Part shown: positions 8,401 to 15,846 of the stretch, one piece after another | Layout: each line of letters begins with the position of its first letter | Numbering within the stretch: position 1 is the first letter of the stretch | Source of the DNA: UBA7803 sp041608775 | GTDB taxonomy: Bacteria; Pseudomonadota; Gammaproteobacteria; Pseudomonadales; Azotimanducaceae | DNA length: 31,404 bases | NCBI GenBank assembly: GCA_041608775.1 | Contig: JBFISC010000010.1 | Coordinates: 1 to 31,404 of the forward strand | Direction of reading: 5' to 3' | Notes under the pieces: generated by a model | Told to the model about the DNA's origin: nothing | The model's database searches: none | Seen by the model: the letters and a program-made list of their open reading frames with translations, nothing else | Program-made: the position numbers and the translations under genes

Positions 8401-9534
8401 ATGGGTCCGCTATCAGGTTATCGAATCGTCGAGCTGGCCGGCATCGGTCCGGGTCCGTTCTGCGGCATGATGCTCTCGGACATGGGCGCCGAGGTGATCC
8501 GGATCGATCGTCCGGGCGCCGGCGCTGGGCGAACTCAGGACGTGCTGGCGCGCAACCGCCGCTCCGTGGCCGTGGATCTGAAGAAGCCCGAGGGGGTAGA
8601 GACCGTGCTGCGCCTGGTTGAAACCGCCGACGGCCTGTTCGAGGGCTTCCGGCCCGGCGTCACCGAGCGGCTCGGCCTCGGTCCGGAGGACTGCATGGCG
8701 CGCAACTCCAGGCTGGTCTACGGGCGCATGACCGGGTGGGGGCAGGAAGGACCCATGGCCCTGGCGGCCGGGCACGACATCAATTACATCGGGCTGGCCG
8801 GCGCGTTGCACGCGATCGGCCGGCCGGGCGAGAGGCCGGTGCCGCCGCTGAACCTCGTCGGCGACTTCGGTGGCGGCGGCATGCTGCTGGCGTTCGGCAT
8901 GGTCTGCGGGATGCTCGAAGCGCAGAAATCCGGCAAAGGCCAGGTGGTGGATGCGGCCATGGTGGACGGCGCCGCCACCCTGATGGCCATGTTCTTCACC
9001 ATGGGGGCTGCCGGCGCGTTCACCGATCGCCGCGGCACCAACCTGCTCGACGGCGGCGCCCACTTCTACGACACCTACGAGACCAGCGACGGCAAGTACA
9101 TCTGCATCGGCTCCATCGAGCCGCAGTTCTACGCGCTGCTGGTGGCGAAGGCCGATCTCGACAAGGATCGGTTCGCGCCGCAGATGGATGCCAAGCAGTG
9201 GCCGGCGCTGAAGCAGGAGCTCACCGAGGTCTTCAAGTCGAAGACCCGCGACGAGTGGTGCGAGATCATGGAAGGCACGGACGTCTGCTTCGCTCCGGTG
9301 CTTTCGGTGTTCGAGGCGCCCGAGCATCCGCACAACCAGGCCCGCGGCACGTTCATAGAGCTCGATGGCGTGGTGCAACCGGCGCCGTCGCCGCGCTTCT
9401 CCCGCACCCCGCCGGAAGTGTCCCACGCCGCACCGGCACCTGGGCGGGACTCTGCCGCCGTGCTCGCCGATTGCGGTTTCACCGCCGAGGAGATCGACGG
9501 CCTGCGCGAAGGGGGGGTCATTCCCGCCGCGTAG
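8401..9534 (+). CDS. Alpha-methylacyl-CoA racemase-like protein, CoA-transferase family III
   Basis: Member of the CaiB/BaiF fold. The motifs point to racemisation of 2-methylacyl-CoA thioesters rather than CoA transfer. The 377-residue protein begins with ELAGIGPGPFCGMMLSDMGA (11-30). His125 (AAGHDINY), Asp155 (NLVGDFGGGG) and Glu240 (GSIEPQF) match in position and context the His126/Asp156/Glu241 residues of Mycobacterium tuberculosis MCR. A GGGGGAAG ribosome site lies a few bases before the ATG. It is 33 bp after the ABC transporter gene. Its place before prpE suggests catabolism of branched or methylated acyl chains, in which (2S)-methylacyl-CoA is needed for beta-oxidation and propionyl-CoA is released; this link is inferred. 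Confidence 0.9.
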   Translation: MGPLSGYRIVELAGIGPGPFCGMMLSDMGAEVIRIDRPGAGAGRTQDVLARNRRSVAVDLKKPEGVETVLRLVETADGLFEGFRPGVTERLGLGPEDCMARNSRLVYGRMTGWGQEGPMALAAGHDINYIGLAGALHAIGRPGERPVPPLNLVGDFGGGGMLLAFGMVCGMLEAQKSGKGQVVDAAMVDGAATLMAMFFTMGAAGAFTDRRGTNLLDGGAHFYDTYETSDGKYICIGSIEPQFYALLVAKADLDKDRFAPQMDAKQWPALKQELTEVFKSKTRDEWCEIMEGTDVCFAPVLSVFEAPEHPHNQARGTFIELDGVVQPAPSPRFSRTPPEVSHAAPAPGRDSAAVLADCGFTAEEIDGLREGGVIPAA

Positions 9535-9566
9535 TGGACGCCGCGTAGTGGACGCCGCGTAGCGGA
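9527..9566 (+). repeat. 14-bp direct tandem repeat spanning the racemase stop codon
   Basis: The unit CCGCGTAGTGGACG occurs at 9527-9540 and 9541-9554, and a diverged partial third copy (CCGCGTAGCGGA) at 9555-9566. The first copy contains the TAG stop of the racemase-like gene. The unit length is not a multiple of three, so the copies lie outside the coding frame. It looks like slippage duplication at the gene's end. Confidence 0.85.
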
Positions 9567-9615
9567 GAAGGGGCCCGGTTTCGGGGGAGACCGGTCGAGC
9601 ACACAGGGAGGCAGG

Positions 9616-10167
9616 ATGAGCGTTGAGCTTCTGGATACGCCCCGGTTCTTCGGGTACCGCGTGCGCAGGCAGATTCTCGGCAAGACCTACCAGGAGTATT
9701 TCCCGCTCAAAGACCAGGGCCGCCGCCTGCGCGGCGAGCGGCGCGCCCGGGTGAGGGCCCGGGCGGAGGCGCGGGACGCCGAGCTGGCCGAGCAGCAGCA
9801 GGCAGCGCAGCAGAAACGGGCCAGGGAGATCCGCCTCGACGGCAACGGCCAGGTGCGCGGCATCCTCTGCCGCATGAAGACCGAGAAGAGCGGCAACCGG
9901 ACGCCGGTGTTTCAGATCGGCGTGATGTCGCTGCTGGAGAACCGCATCGTCAACACCACGGTATCGATCAACAAATTCGGCGTGGAGGAGGCGTGGCGAC
10001 GGGCGGTGGAGTTCTACATCCGGCACAAGAAGATCAGCCGCCGTTCCGGCGCCTACCGGGCATTGCTCGATGCGCGCCCGAGCCCCGCCGAGCTGGAACG
10101 CCTGCTGGCGGCCCGGGGCGGCCCGTCGCGCCGTGGCAGGCGCACGAAGGCAAGGAGGCGATCTTGA
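9616..10167 (+). CDS. Basic protein of unknown function, possibly nucleic-acid binding
   Basis: A 183-residue, Arg-rich protein without signal peptide or membrane segment; I do not assign a family. It has an N-terminal beta-rich stretch (FFGYRVRRQILGKTYQEYFPL, roughly 11-31), then a charged Arg/Ala/Glu/Gln helix (about 37-72). A second strand-then-helix unit (PVFQIGVMSLL to AVEFYIRHKK, roughly 96-137) follows, and the tail RRGRRTKARRRS is strongly basic. The two strand/helix units recall AP2-type DNA-binding domains, a weak resemblance only. The ATG is preceded by AGGGAGG. Its stop overlaps the TTG start of prpE by 4 bp, so expression of the two should be linked. Confidence 0.75.
   Translation: MSVELLDTPRFFGYRVRRQILGKTYQEYFPLKDQGRRLRGERRARVRARAEARDAELAEQQQAAQQKRAREIRLDGNGQVRGILCRMKTEKSGNRTPVFQIGVMSLLENRIVNTTVSINKFGVEEAWRRAVEFYIRHKKISRRSGAYRALLDARPSPAELERLLAARGGPSRRGRRTKARRRS
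10152..10163 (+). promoter_or_regulatory. Strong ribosome binding site fixing a TTG start for prpE
   Basis: AAGGAGG at 10152-10158 is followed after 5 bases by TTG at 10164. The site lies within the final codons of the preceding gene, whose TGA stop shares bases with this TTG. It is the best Shine-Dalgarno match in this operon and argues for the TTG over any upstream start. Confidence 0.75.
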
Positions 10168-12059
10168 GTTACGCTGAGGAGTACCGCCATTCGCTGACCG
10201 ATCCGGAGGGATTCTGGTCCGAGCAGGCCAGGGCGCTGCCGTGGTTCACCTTCCCGGAACGGATTCTCGATCAGGACGAAAACGGGGTCTGGCGCTGGTT
10301 TCAGGGGGGCACGACCAACTCCGCATGGCTGGCCCTGGACCGTCACGTGGAAGCCGGTCGCGGCGACGTGACCGCGCTGATCTACGATTCGCCCGCCACC
10401 GGTAACGTCCAACGCTTCAGCTACGCCGAGCTGACGGCCCGGGTGGCGAAGGCCGCGGGCGCGCTCAGGGAGCTGGGCGTGGGCCCGGGCGACAGGGTGG
10501 TGATCTATATGCCCATGGTCCCGGAGGCGGTCATCGGCATGCTGGCCTGCGCCCGGATCGGTGCGGTGCATTCCGTCGTGTTCGGCGGCTTTGCGGCCCG
10601 GGAGCTGGCTGCCCGCATCGACGATGCTACTCCGGACGTGGTGCTCACCGCATCCTGCGGCATCGAGTTCAGCAACGTGATTCCCTACACCCCGCTGGTG
10701 GAGGGCGCCATCGCGCTGGCGGCGCACAAGCCGCGCCACGTGGTGCTGCTGCAGCGCGAGCAGGGGCCGGCGCAGATGCCGGCTGGATGGCTCGACTGGG
10801 AATCCTGGGAAGCTGCCGGGGCGCCCGCAGACTGGGTCGCCGTCGGCGCAACGGATCCCCTCTACATCCTCTATACGTCCGGGACCACGGGCAAGCCGAA
10901 GGGCGTGCTTCGCGACAATGGCGGGCACGCGGTGGCGCTGAACTACAGCATGAAGGCCATCTACGACGTGGACGCGGGCGATGTGTTCTGGGCCGCCTCG
11001 GATGTCGGCTGGGTCGTGGGTCACAGCTACATCGTTTACGGCCCGCTGATCAGGGGCTGCACGTCCGTTCTCTACGAAGGCAAGCCGGTGCGCACGCCGG
11101 ATGCCGGCGCCTACTGGCGGGTGATCCAGGACCATCGGGTGAGGAGTTTTTTCGACGCGCCGACGGCGTTCCGCGCGATCCGCAAGGAAGATCCCGAGTG
11201 CGCGTTGAAGGACCGCTACGACGTGTCGTCGCTGAAGTACCAGTTCGTGGCCGGCGAGCGTCTGGACCCGCCAACGTACCACTGGCTGCGCGAGCACCTG
11301 CAGATCCCGGTGATCGACCACTGGTGGCAGACCGAGACCGGCTGGTCGATCTGCGCGAACATGGCCGGCGTCGAGCTGCTGGAGACCAAACCCGGCTCGC
11401 CCACCCTGCCGGTGCCGGGCTACGACCTGCGCATTCTCGATGAGGCGGGCCATGAAACCGGCGCGGGGAAAGAGGGGGCCGTAGTGCTGAAGGCGCCGCT
11501 GCCGCCGGGCGCGCTGCCAACGGTGTGGGGCGACCATCAGCGCTACCAGGACGCGTACTGGTCTCAGTTCCCCGGCTTCTACTTCACTGGCGACGAGGGC
11601 TACCGGGACGAGGACGGCTACGTCTACATCATGGGGCGCATGGACGACGTCATCAACGTGGCCGGTCATCGGCTCTCCACCGGACAGATGGAAGAGGTGC
11701 TGGCCGCGCACCCGGCGGTGGCGGAGTGCGCCGTGATCGGCGTTGCAGACACGGACAAGGGTCAGATACCGCTCGGCCTGCTGCTGCTGAAAGACGGCGT
11801 CAACGTGGATCCAGCAGATCTGCAGCAGGAACTGGTGCAGATGGTGCGCCAACAGGTGGGAGCGTTCGCCAACTTCAAACGCGCCGTGGTGGTCAAACGC
11901 CTTCCGAAGACCCGCTCCGGCAAAATACTGCGGCAGATCATCCGCAAGATGGCGGACGGAAAGCCTTTCACCGCCCCATCGACGATCGACGATCCGGCGA
12001 TTCTGACCGAGATCGGCGATGCCCTGCGCGAGCACGGATTGATGCGGGAAGGCTCATGA
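10164..12059 (+). CDS. prpE: Propionyl-CoA synthetase (propionate--CoA ligase)
   Basis: ATP-dependent, AMP-forming acyl-CoA ligase that activates propionate (and more weakly acetate). From the TTG at 10164 it has 631 residues, against 628 in E. coli PrpE. The N-terminal ACS domain begins YAEEYRHSLTDPEGFWSEQA. The AMP-binding P-loop motif YTSGTTGKPKGV is present, as are HWWQTETGW, FYFTGDEGY and GRMDDVINVAGHRL. The acylation-sensitive catalytic lysine lies in KTRSGKILRQ near residue 587. VVGHSYIVYGPL and the SCGIEF segment fit PrpE better than acetyl-CoA synthetase. It follows the unknown basic protein (4-bp overlap) and overlaps the ABM gene by 4 bp (ATGA). No prpBCD genes are nearby. Confidence 0.92.
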   Translation: MSYAEEYRHSLTDPEGFWSEQARALPWFTFPERILDQDENGVWRWFQGGTTNSAWLALDRHVEAGRGDVTALIYDSPATGNVQRFSYAELTARVAKAAGALRELGVGPGDRVVIYMPMVPEAVIGMLACARIGAVHSVVFGGFAARELAARIDDATPDVVLTASCGIEFSNVIPYTPLVEGAIALAAHKPRHVVLLQREQGPAQMPAGWLDWESWEAAGAPADWVAVGATDPLYILYTSGTTGKPKGVLRDNGGHAVALNYSMKAIYDVDAGDVFWAASDVGWVVGHSYIVYGPLIRGCTSVLYEGKPVRTPDAGAYWRVIQDHRVRSFFDAPTAFRAIRKEDPECALKDRYDVSSLKYQFVAGERLDPPTYHWLREHLQIPVIDHWWQTETGWSICANMAGVELLETKPGSPTLPVPGYDLRILDEAGHETGAGKEGAVVLKAPLPPGALPTVWGDHQRYQDAYWSQFPGFYFTGDEGYRDEDGYVYIMGRMDDVINVAGHRLSTGQMEEVLAAHPAVAECAVIGVADTDKGQIPLGLLLLKDGVNVDPADLQQELVQMVRQQVGAFANFKRAVVVKRLPKTRSGKILRQIIRKMADGKPFTAPSTIDDPAILTEIGDALREHGLMREGS

Positions 12060-12391
12060 TCATCGTCCACGGCACGATACCGATACGTCCCGACTGCCGG
12101 GATCAGGCGCTGCGGCTCGCCCGCGGGATGACCGAAGCCACCCGGGCGGAGCCGGGCTGCCTGTCCTACGACTTCTACATCGGCCTGTCCGATCCCAACA
12201 CGCTGATGCTGTTCCAGGAATGGGAGAGCATGGAAGCGCTCATGCGCCACTTCCAGACGCCGCACATGGAGGAATTCCTGCGGGCGCTACCGGAGGTGGT
12301 GTCCGGCGAAATCACTACCCGCCGGTACGCGGTGCAGAGTGTCGACGACGATCCCGACGAGGTCGACGAGGGTACGCCGGTCATTCACTGA
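12056..12391 (+). CDS. Antibiotic biosynthesis monooxygenase (ABM) domain protein
   Basis: Small ferredoxin-like-fold protein of the YgiN/ABM type, which in known members oxidises quinols or aromatic polyketides without cofactor. The 111 residues show the pattern for this fold: IIVHGTIPIRPDCRDQAL, then EPGCLSYDFYIGLSDPNTLMLFQEWESMEALMRHFQTPHMEEF. The RxEPGCLxYD and FQEWES segments and the following His are typical. The tail is acidic (DDDPDEVDEG). It starts within the stop of prpE (ATGA) after GGGAAGG, and its stop overlaps the stop of the convergent DUF2069 gene by 7 bp. Its substrate is unknown; it could protect against quinone stress like the neighbouring WrbA-type protein, although that lies in a different operon. 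Confidence 0.85.
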   Translation: MIIVHGTIPIRPDCRDQALRLARGMTEATRAEPGCLSYDFYIGLSDPNTLMLFQEWESMEALMRHFQTPHMEEFLRALPEVVSGEITTRRYAVQSVDDDPDEVDEGTPVIH

Positions 12392-12738
12392 TCCACGACG
12401 CCGGCGCGGTTGAGATGCCGCATCGCCAGGCTCGCGACCGCGATCAAGCCCACGGCGAAACCCGTCTCCCAGAGTGCCAGGGTCCGCTGATCGGCGGTGG
12501 CGGCCTCCATGGTGCCGTGGATGAAATAGAGGGTCGCCGCGAGGATCGCGTAGAAGTAGCCGCGCTGGCGGCCTCGGAGGACCCCGGGCAGCACCAGCAG
12601 CAGCGGGGTCACCTGGAGCACGAACCAGGCGATGTTGCTGAAGGTCTGATCCAGCGGCTCCACGAAGAACTGGCGCACCCCGGTGATGGCGAACAGCGAG
12701 CCGAGCAGCAGGAGCGCGAGGAACTGCAGCCCTTTCAC
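12385..12738 (-). CDS. DUF2069 family inner-membrane protein
   Basis: Small predicted membrane protein of the DUF2069 family, function unknown, often encoded after wrbA in Gammaproteobacteria. The 117 residues contain four likely helices, near 3-22, 34-54, 62-76 and 88-106, with RGRQRGYFYAIL and YFIHGTMEA in the family-typical places. The start is a GTG at 12738 that overlaps the wrbA stop by 4 bp (GTGA), so it is translationally coupled. It is the last gene of the arsC-wrbA operon. Its end overlaps the convergent ABM gene. Confidence 0.85.
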   Translation of the reverse strand: MKGLQFLALLLLGSLFAITGVRQFFVEPLDQTFSNIAWFVLQVTPLLLVLPGVLRGRQRGYFYAILAATLYFIHGTMEAATADQRTLALWETGFAVGLIAVASLAMRHLNRAGVVDQ

Positions 12739-13349
12739 CGCCGCGATCCCGGCTGGTGCAGCCGGACGGCGACATCCGCCAGGCGGGCGCCGAGGGCGAA
12801 GGCGAGCGCTTCCTCGGCCTCGCTCAGTGCGGGCCGGGCTTCGCTGCCGCTGACGTGGCTGGCGCCGTAGGGGGTACCGCCGCTGCTGGTTTCGTTGAGC
12901 CAGCGCTCGCTGTACGGCAGCCCCAGCAGAATCATCCCGTGGTGCAGCAGCGGCATCATCATGGTCAGCAGCGTGGTCTCCTGGCCGCCGTGCAGCGAGC
13001 CGGTGGAGCAGAACACGGCAGCCGGTTTGCCTGCCAGGCTATGGGACAACCACAGGTCGACGGTGCCATCGAGAAAGAACTTGAGCGGCGCCGCCATGTT
13101 GCCGAACCGGGTCGGCGAGCCCAGCGCCAGCGCGCTGCAGCCGGCCAGGTCGTCCTTGCTGCAGTACACGGCACCGTCGTCGGGGATCGCCGGTACGGTC
13201 TGCTCGGTGGCTGCGGATACCGGAGGCACGGTGCGGACGCGGACGTCGACCTCGCCGCCGCTCTGGGCGCCCCGCGCCAGATGGCGTGCGAGGTTGGCGG
13301 TTCCGCCGGAGCGGCTGTAGTACAGCACCAGGACGTAGGGTCGGCTCAC
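12735..13349 (-). CDS. wrbA: NAD(P)H:quinone oxidoreductase, WrbA-like flavoprotein
   Basis: FMN-dependent flavodoxin-like enzyme that reduces quinones by two electrons and limits semiquinone formation. From the GTG at 13349 it has 204 residues, close to E. coli WrbA (198). The FMN phosphate loop is YYSRSGGTANLARHLARG (about 9-26). SPTRFGNMAAPLKFFLDGT, STGSLHGGQETTLLTMMMPLLHHGM and GGTPYGASHVSG are family signatures. The frame is open 18 codons further upstream, but that stretch is antiparallel to nothing recognisable and overlaps arsC, so the GTG (7 bp after the arsC stop) is preferred. No clear ribosome site is visible. It sits between the ArsC-like gene and DUF2069. Confidence 0.9.
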   Translation of the reverse strand: MSRPYVLVLYYSRSGGTANLARHLARGAQSGGEVDVRVRTVPPVSAATEQTVPAIPDDGAVYCSKDDLAGCSALALGSPTRFGNMAAPLKFFLDGTVDLWLSHSLAGKPAAVFCSTGSLHGGQETTLLTMMMPLLHHGMILLGLPYSERWLNETSSGGTPYGASHVSGSEARPALSEAEEALAFALGARLADVAVRLHQPGSRR

Positions 13350-13356
13350 CGTGGCG

Positions 13357-13710
13357 TCAGAGCACGTCGAGCACGGCTTCCGGCGGGCGGCCCAGCGCCG
13401 CACCCTTGCCGGTGACCACGATGGGCCGCTCGATGAGCACCGGGTGCTTCACCATGGCGTCGATCAGCGCGTCGTCGGACAGGTTCGGGTCGTCGAGTCC
13501 GAGCTCCCGATAGGCGGCTTCCTTGCGCCGCAGCAGCGCCCGCGGCGCGAGCCCGAGCTGACCGAGCAGATCCCGCAGGGTCTCGGCGGAAGGCGGGTTC
13601 TCCAGGTAGCGCACAACCCGGTGCTCGACGCCCCGCTCGGTGAGCAGCGCCAGGGTCTGGCGGGACTTGGAACAGCGGGGATTGTGATAGATAGTGACAG
13701 GCTCGTTCAT
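13357..13710 (-). CDS. arsC: ArsC/YfgD family glutaredoxin-dependent reductase
   Basis: Thioredoxin-fold protein of the ArsC family. Its 117 residues track E. coli YfgD closely (IYHNPRCSKSRQTL, KHPVLIERPIVV, GRPPEAVLDVL), so the best description is a YfgD-type putative arsenate reductase. The redox Cys13 is in NPRCSKS and the arginine-rich ERPIVV and GRPPE elements are present. True arsenate reduction by this short subgroup is uncertain. It starts at the ATG at 13710, 21 bp from the divergent TlpA-like gene, so their promoters must overlap those genes or each other. It is first in an operon with wrbA and DUF2069, and no ars regulator or efflux gene is present. Confidence 0.9.
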   Translation of the reverse strand: MNEPVTIYHNPRCSKSRQTLALLTERGVEHRVVRYLENPPSAETLRDLLGQLGLAPRALLRRKEAAYRELGLDDPNLSDDALIDAMVKHPVLIERPIVVTGKGAALGRPPEAVLDVL

Positions 13711-13731
13711 GATCCGGAATGGTAGCGAACC

Positions 13732-14241
13732 GTGACCGACACCGCAGCACTGAAACGCCGGAGGGATTGGCGACAGCGGGCAGCGATCGGCTCCTGGCGC
13801 GCCGCCGTCGTCGTCTGCCTGCTGCTGGGCGCCGGCTGCGCCGAGGAACCGGAGCTCCGCCTCGCCGACGGCACCGGCACCAGCTGGGATGCCTGGGAGG
13901 GCAAATGGCTGCTGATCAACTACTGGGCGGAGTGGTGCGCGCCGTGCCGCAAGGAGATACCGGAACTCAACCGGATCCACCACGATGACACCGGGGTGGT
14001 CGTGCTGGGGGTGAATTTCGACGGGCTGCAGGGTGAGGCGTTGACCACGCTGATGGCCGAGATGGACGTGCGGTTTCCGGTGCTCCAGAACGATCCCGCC
14101 CCGCGCTGGGAGCAGCCGCGCCCGTCAGTGCTGCCGAGCACCCTGGTGATCGACCCGGAAGGGCAGCTCCACGACGTGCTGGTGGGGCCGCAGACCTACG
14201 AGGATCTGGCCCGGGCCGTCGGCATGACCTCTGAGGTCTGA
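13732..14241 (+). CDS. TlpA-like membrane-anchored thioredoxin-family protein
   Basis: Periplasm-facing thiol:disulfide oxidoreductase. The 169-residue protein starts at a GTG (13732). It has a basic N-terminus, a hydrophobic segment (about 24-35) and a Cys at 36 in LLGAGCAEEP. That could be a lipoprotein signal, although Gly at -3 is atypical for a lipobox. The thioredoxin domain has the redox motif WCAPC (Cys69, Cys72) in YWAEWCAPCRKEIPEL and the cis-proline loop VLPST (Pro135). It is divergent from the ArsC-like gene and convergent with the PqqD-like gene. It may reduce c-type cytochrome or other exported thiols; the specific partner is not evident. Confidence 0.88.
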   Translation: MTDTAALKRRRDWRQRAAIGSWRAAVVVCLLLGAGCAEEPELRLADGTGTSWDAWEGKWLLINYWAEWCAPCRKEIPELNRIHHDDTGVVVLGVNFDGLQGEALTTLMAEMDVRFPVLQNDPAPRWEQPRPSVLPSTLVIDPEGQLHDVLVGPQTYEDLARAVGMTSEV

Positions 14242-14248
14242 ACGGCGG

Positions 14249-14260
14249 CCCCGGCCGGGG
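14249..14260. terminator. GC-rich palindrome between convergent genes, candidate bidirectional hairpin
   Basis: CCCCGGCCGGGG is a perfect 12-bp palindrome in the 24-bp gap between the convergent TlpA-like and PqqD-like genes. No T run follows on either strand, so it is not a standard intrinsic terminator. It may slow or stop convergent transcription. Confidence 0.3.
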
Positions 14261-14265
14261 TCGGC

Positions 14266-14688
14266 TCAGTTGCGATCGACGATGCCGGGAAGCGGCGGAT
14301 CCAGCGCGAACATCTCGGCCATGTCCGAGAACTTCTCCAGCTTCGGCGCGAAGTACTCGAGGGGCGCGGCGACGCCCTCGGGGATCGAAGGTCGCTCCGG
14401 GTTCGAACCGACCTCCGAAACCACCGCCAGCTCTTCCTCCTCGAGTTCCCGGACGATTCGCTCCACGTCCCGCTTTGCCTGGGCGTCCGGCACGTCGTAG
14501 CGGTCCGACAGGCAGCCGGCGATGTAATCCACCGAGCACCCCTGCTCGATCATGGACCAGATCAGCGTGGCGGAGTCGGCCATGCTGTAGTACATGCCCG
14601 TGGCCAGATTGATGAGCACGGCCTCACCATCCATGATCTTGGCCGCGAGCTGGTCGCCGTTGGGTGATACGAATCGTTGTTCAGACAT
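14266..14688 (-). CDS. PqqD-family RRE protein with a lasso-leader-like C-terminal tail
   Basis: PqqD-like winged-helix protein. The family supplies the RiPP recognition element that binds leader peptides for modifying enzymes. Residues 1-90 fit the domain: RFVSPNGDQLAAKIMDGEAVLINLATGMYYSMADSATLIWSMIEQG (5-50) and a helix ending in RIVRELEEEELA. Typical PqqD proteins stop near residue 90-95; this one runs to 140. The extra tail contains EYFAPKLEKFSDMAEM (111-126), then ALDPPLPGIVDRN. Tyr112-x-x-Pro115-x-Leu117 matches the YxxPxL core of lasso-peptide leaders, the motif such domains bind. It is the last gene of the leftward island operon, 48 bp after the HprK-like kinase. A self-binding or substrate role for the tail is inferred. 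Confidence 0.85.
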   Translation of the reverse strand: MSEQRFVSPNGDQLAAKIMDGEAVLINLATGMYYSMADSATLIWSMIEQGCSVDYIAGCLSDRYDVPDAQAKRDVERIVRELEEEELAVVSEVGSNPERPSIPEGVAAPLEYFAPKLEKFSDMAEMFALDPPLPGIVDRN

Positions 14689-14736
14689 GACTGCTACTAC
14701 TCCGGTTCAGGTCAGCTGGGTGAGTGGGGCGTGGGT

Positions 14737-15801
14737 TCAGAGGTTTCTCGCCAGCGCCGACACGACATCGGGGATGGCGTCGACGTCGCGGCCAAGCTCC
14801 AACCAGAAGGCAGGCAGGCTCTCGACCAGGGCGCTGACCCGGGCGAACGCCGCTCTGCTCGGTCTCGGCAGGAACATGACTGACGTTGGTGCGATGGCCA
14901 TGAGCGCTTCACCCTTGGATGCAGGCCGGGTGCTGGTCATGCCGCGGTCGACCACTCTGGGCAACAGCAGCGCGCTGAGGTCGACCTCCGTGGCGAGATC
15001 ATTGCCGTAGTCGCCGCGAAGGTAGCTGATCCGCTTGTCCTCGAACGCGTGGTTCGCAGCCTTCGAGATTCGCTCCAGCGCCGGGAAGCGGTGAATGTGG
15101 TGATTGGCGAGCAGGCAAGTGCCGTAGATGCCGTGGCCCCGGAAACGGGGCGCGGTGCCGCTGAAGCCGACGAAATCGTCGCCGAGGAAACCCATGCCCG
15201 CGAGCATGCAGGCGATGGATGAGGTGGACTTGCCCGCGCCGCCGTTACCGACGAACAGCAACCCTCGATTCTCCGCGGTGATGAGGCCGGCATGGACGAA
15301 CTGCACGCCGCGCTCTTCGAGCCAGGTGGAAAGCAGCTTGTGAAACGGCCGTGCCCGCTCATCGAGGTTGAGTAGCGACTCGGACGCGTACCAGCTGACG
15401 ATCCGGCTTTGCTCGCGATCCAGCCAGGATCGCGTGTGCCCGCGTTCCTCGCCCACGAATCGCCCGTCGTCCGAGGCCTTCAGCAGGATCCCGTACCGGC
15501 TTTCGGTGGGTGCGGCCGTCTGCGCCGGCGCGTAGCCGGTCTCCTCACCGTGAATGACATCGACCACGAGATCCGGCCGCCTGCCATCGGCGACCGGCAG
15601 ATGAGCGAGCGGGGCGAGCAGCGTCGCAGCCAGGGTTGGTCCCGCGACGCGAAGCCGAACGTGGAAGCCGGCCACCACGACGTCGAGCTGCTCCGGCTTC
15701 AGGTGAGTCGAAGCTTCCACAAAGGCGTGGGACAGCTCTGCGAAGGGAACCGCGGAAGGGTCGAGTATCTGGTCGCCGATCTCGGTAGCGCTCTGGGCCA
15801 T
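14737..15801 (-). CDS. HPr-kinase-related P-loop kinase
   Basis: Related to the catalytic domain of HPr kinase/phosphorylase, and similar to proteins called HprK-related kinase A and to lasso-peptide tailoring kinases. The 354-residue protein has a poorly recognisable N-terminal half (1-150). The kinase core then has VHAGLIT (His170), Walker A GNGGAGKS (185-192), GFLGDDFVGF with the acidic pair Asp208-Asp209, and GHGIYG. HPr kinases use an equivalent P-loop and acidic residues. No HPr or PTS gene is in the window, and regulation of carbon uptake seems unlikely. It lies between the SDR and PqqD-like genes, so a peptide or protein recruited by the RRE is the plausible phospho-acceptor (inference). 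No clear ribosome site precedes the ATG at 15801. Confidence 0.85.
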   Translation of the reverse strand: MAQSATEIGDQILDPSAVPFAELSHAFVEASTHLKPEQLDVVVAGFHVRLRVAGPTLAATLLAPLAHLPVADGRRPDLVVDVIHGEETGYAPAQTAAPTESRYGILLKASDDGRFVGEERGHTRSWLDREQSRIVSWYASESLLNLDERARPFHKLLSTWLEERGVQFVHAGLITAENRGLLFVGNGGAGKSTSSIACMLAGMGFLGDDFVGFSGTAPRFRGHGIYGTCLLANHHIHRFPALERISKAANHAFEDKRISYLRGDYGNDLATEVDLSALLLPRVVDRGMTSTRPASKGEALMAIAPTSVMFLPRPSRAAFARVSALVESLPAFWLELGRDVDAIPDVVSALARNL

Positions 15802-15846
15802 GGTTTCGGTTCTGAGAGGTTTCGGGTTTTCTACCCGTCATGAGCG

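Noticed and set aside
8413..12035. Long minus-strand open frames opposite the racemase-like gene and prpE
   Set aside because: Antisense readings of genes with clear catalytic motifs; no motifs or ribosome sites of their own.
15823..15837. CGGGT/ACCCG hairpin between the SDR and kinase genes
   Set aside because: Only a 5-bp stem and no T run; the genes look cotranscribed.
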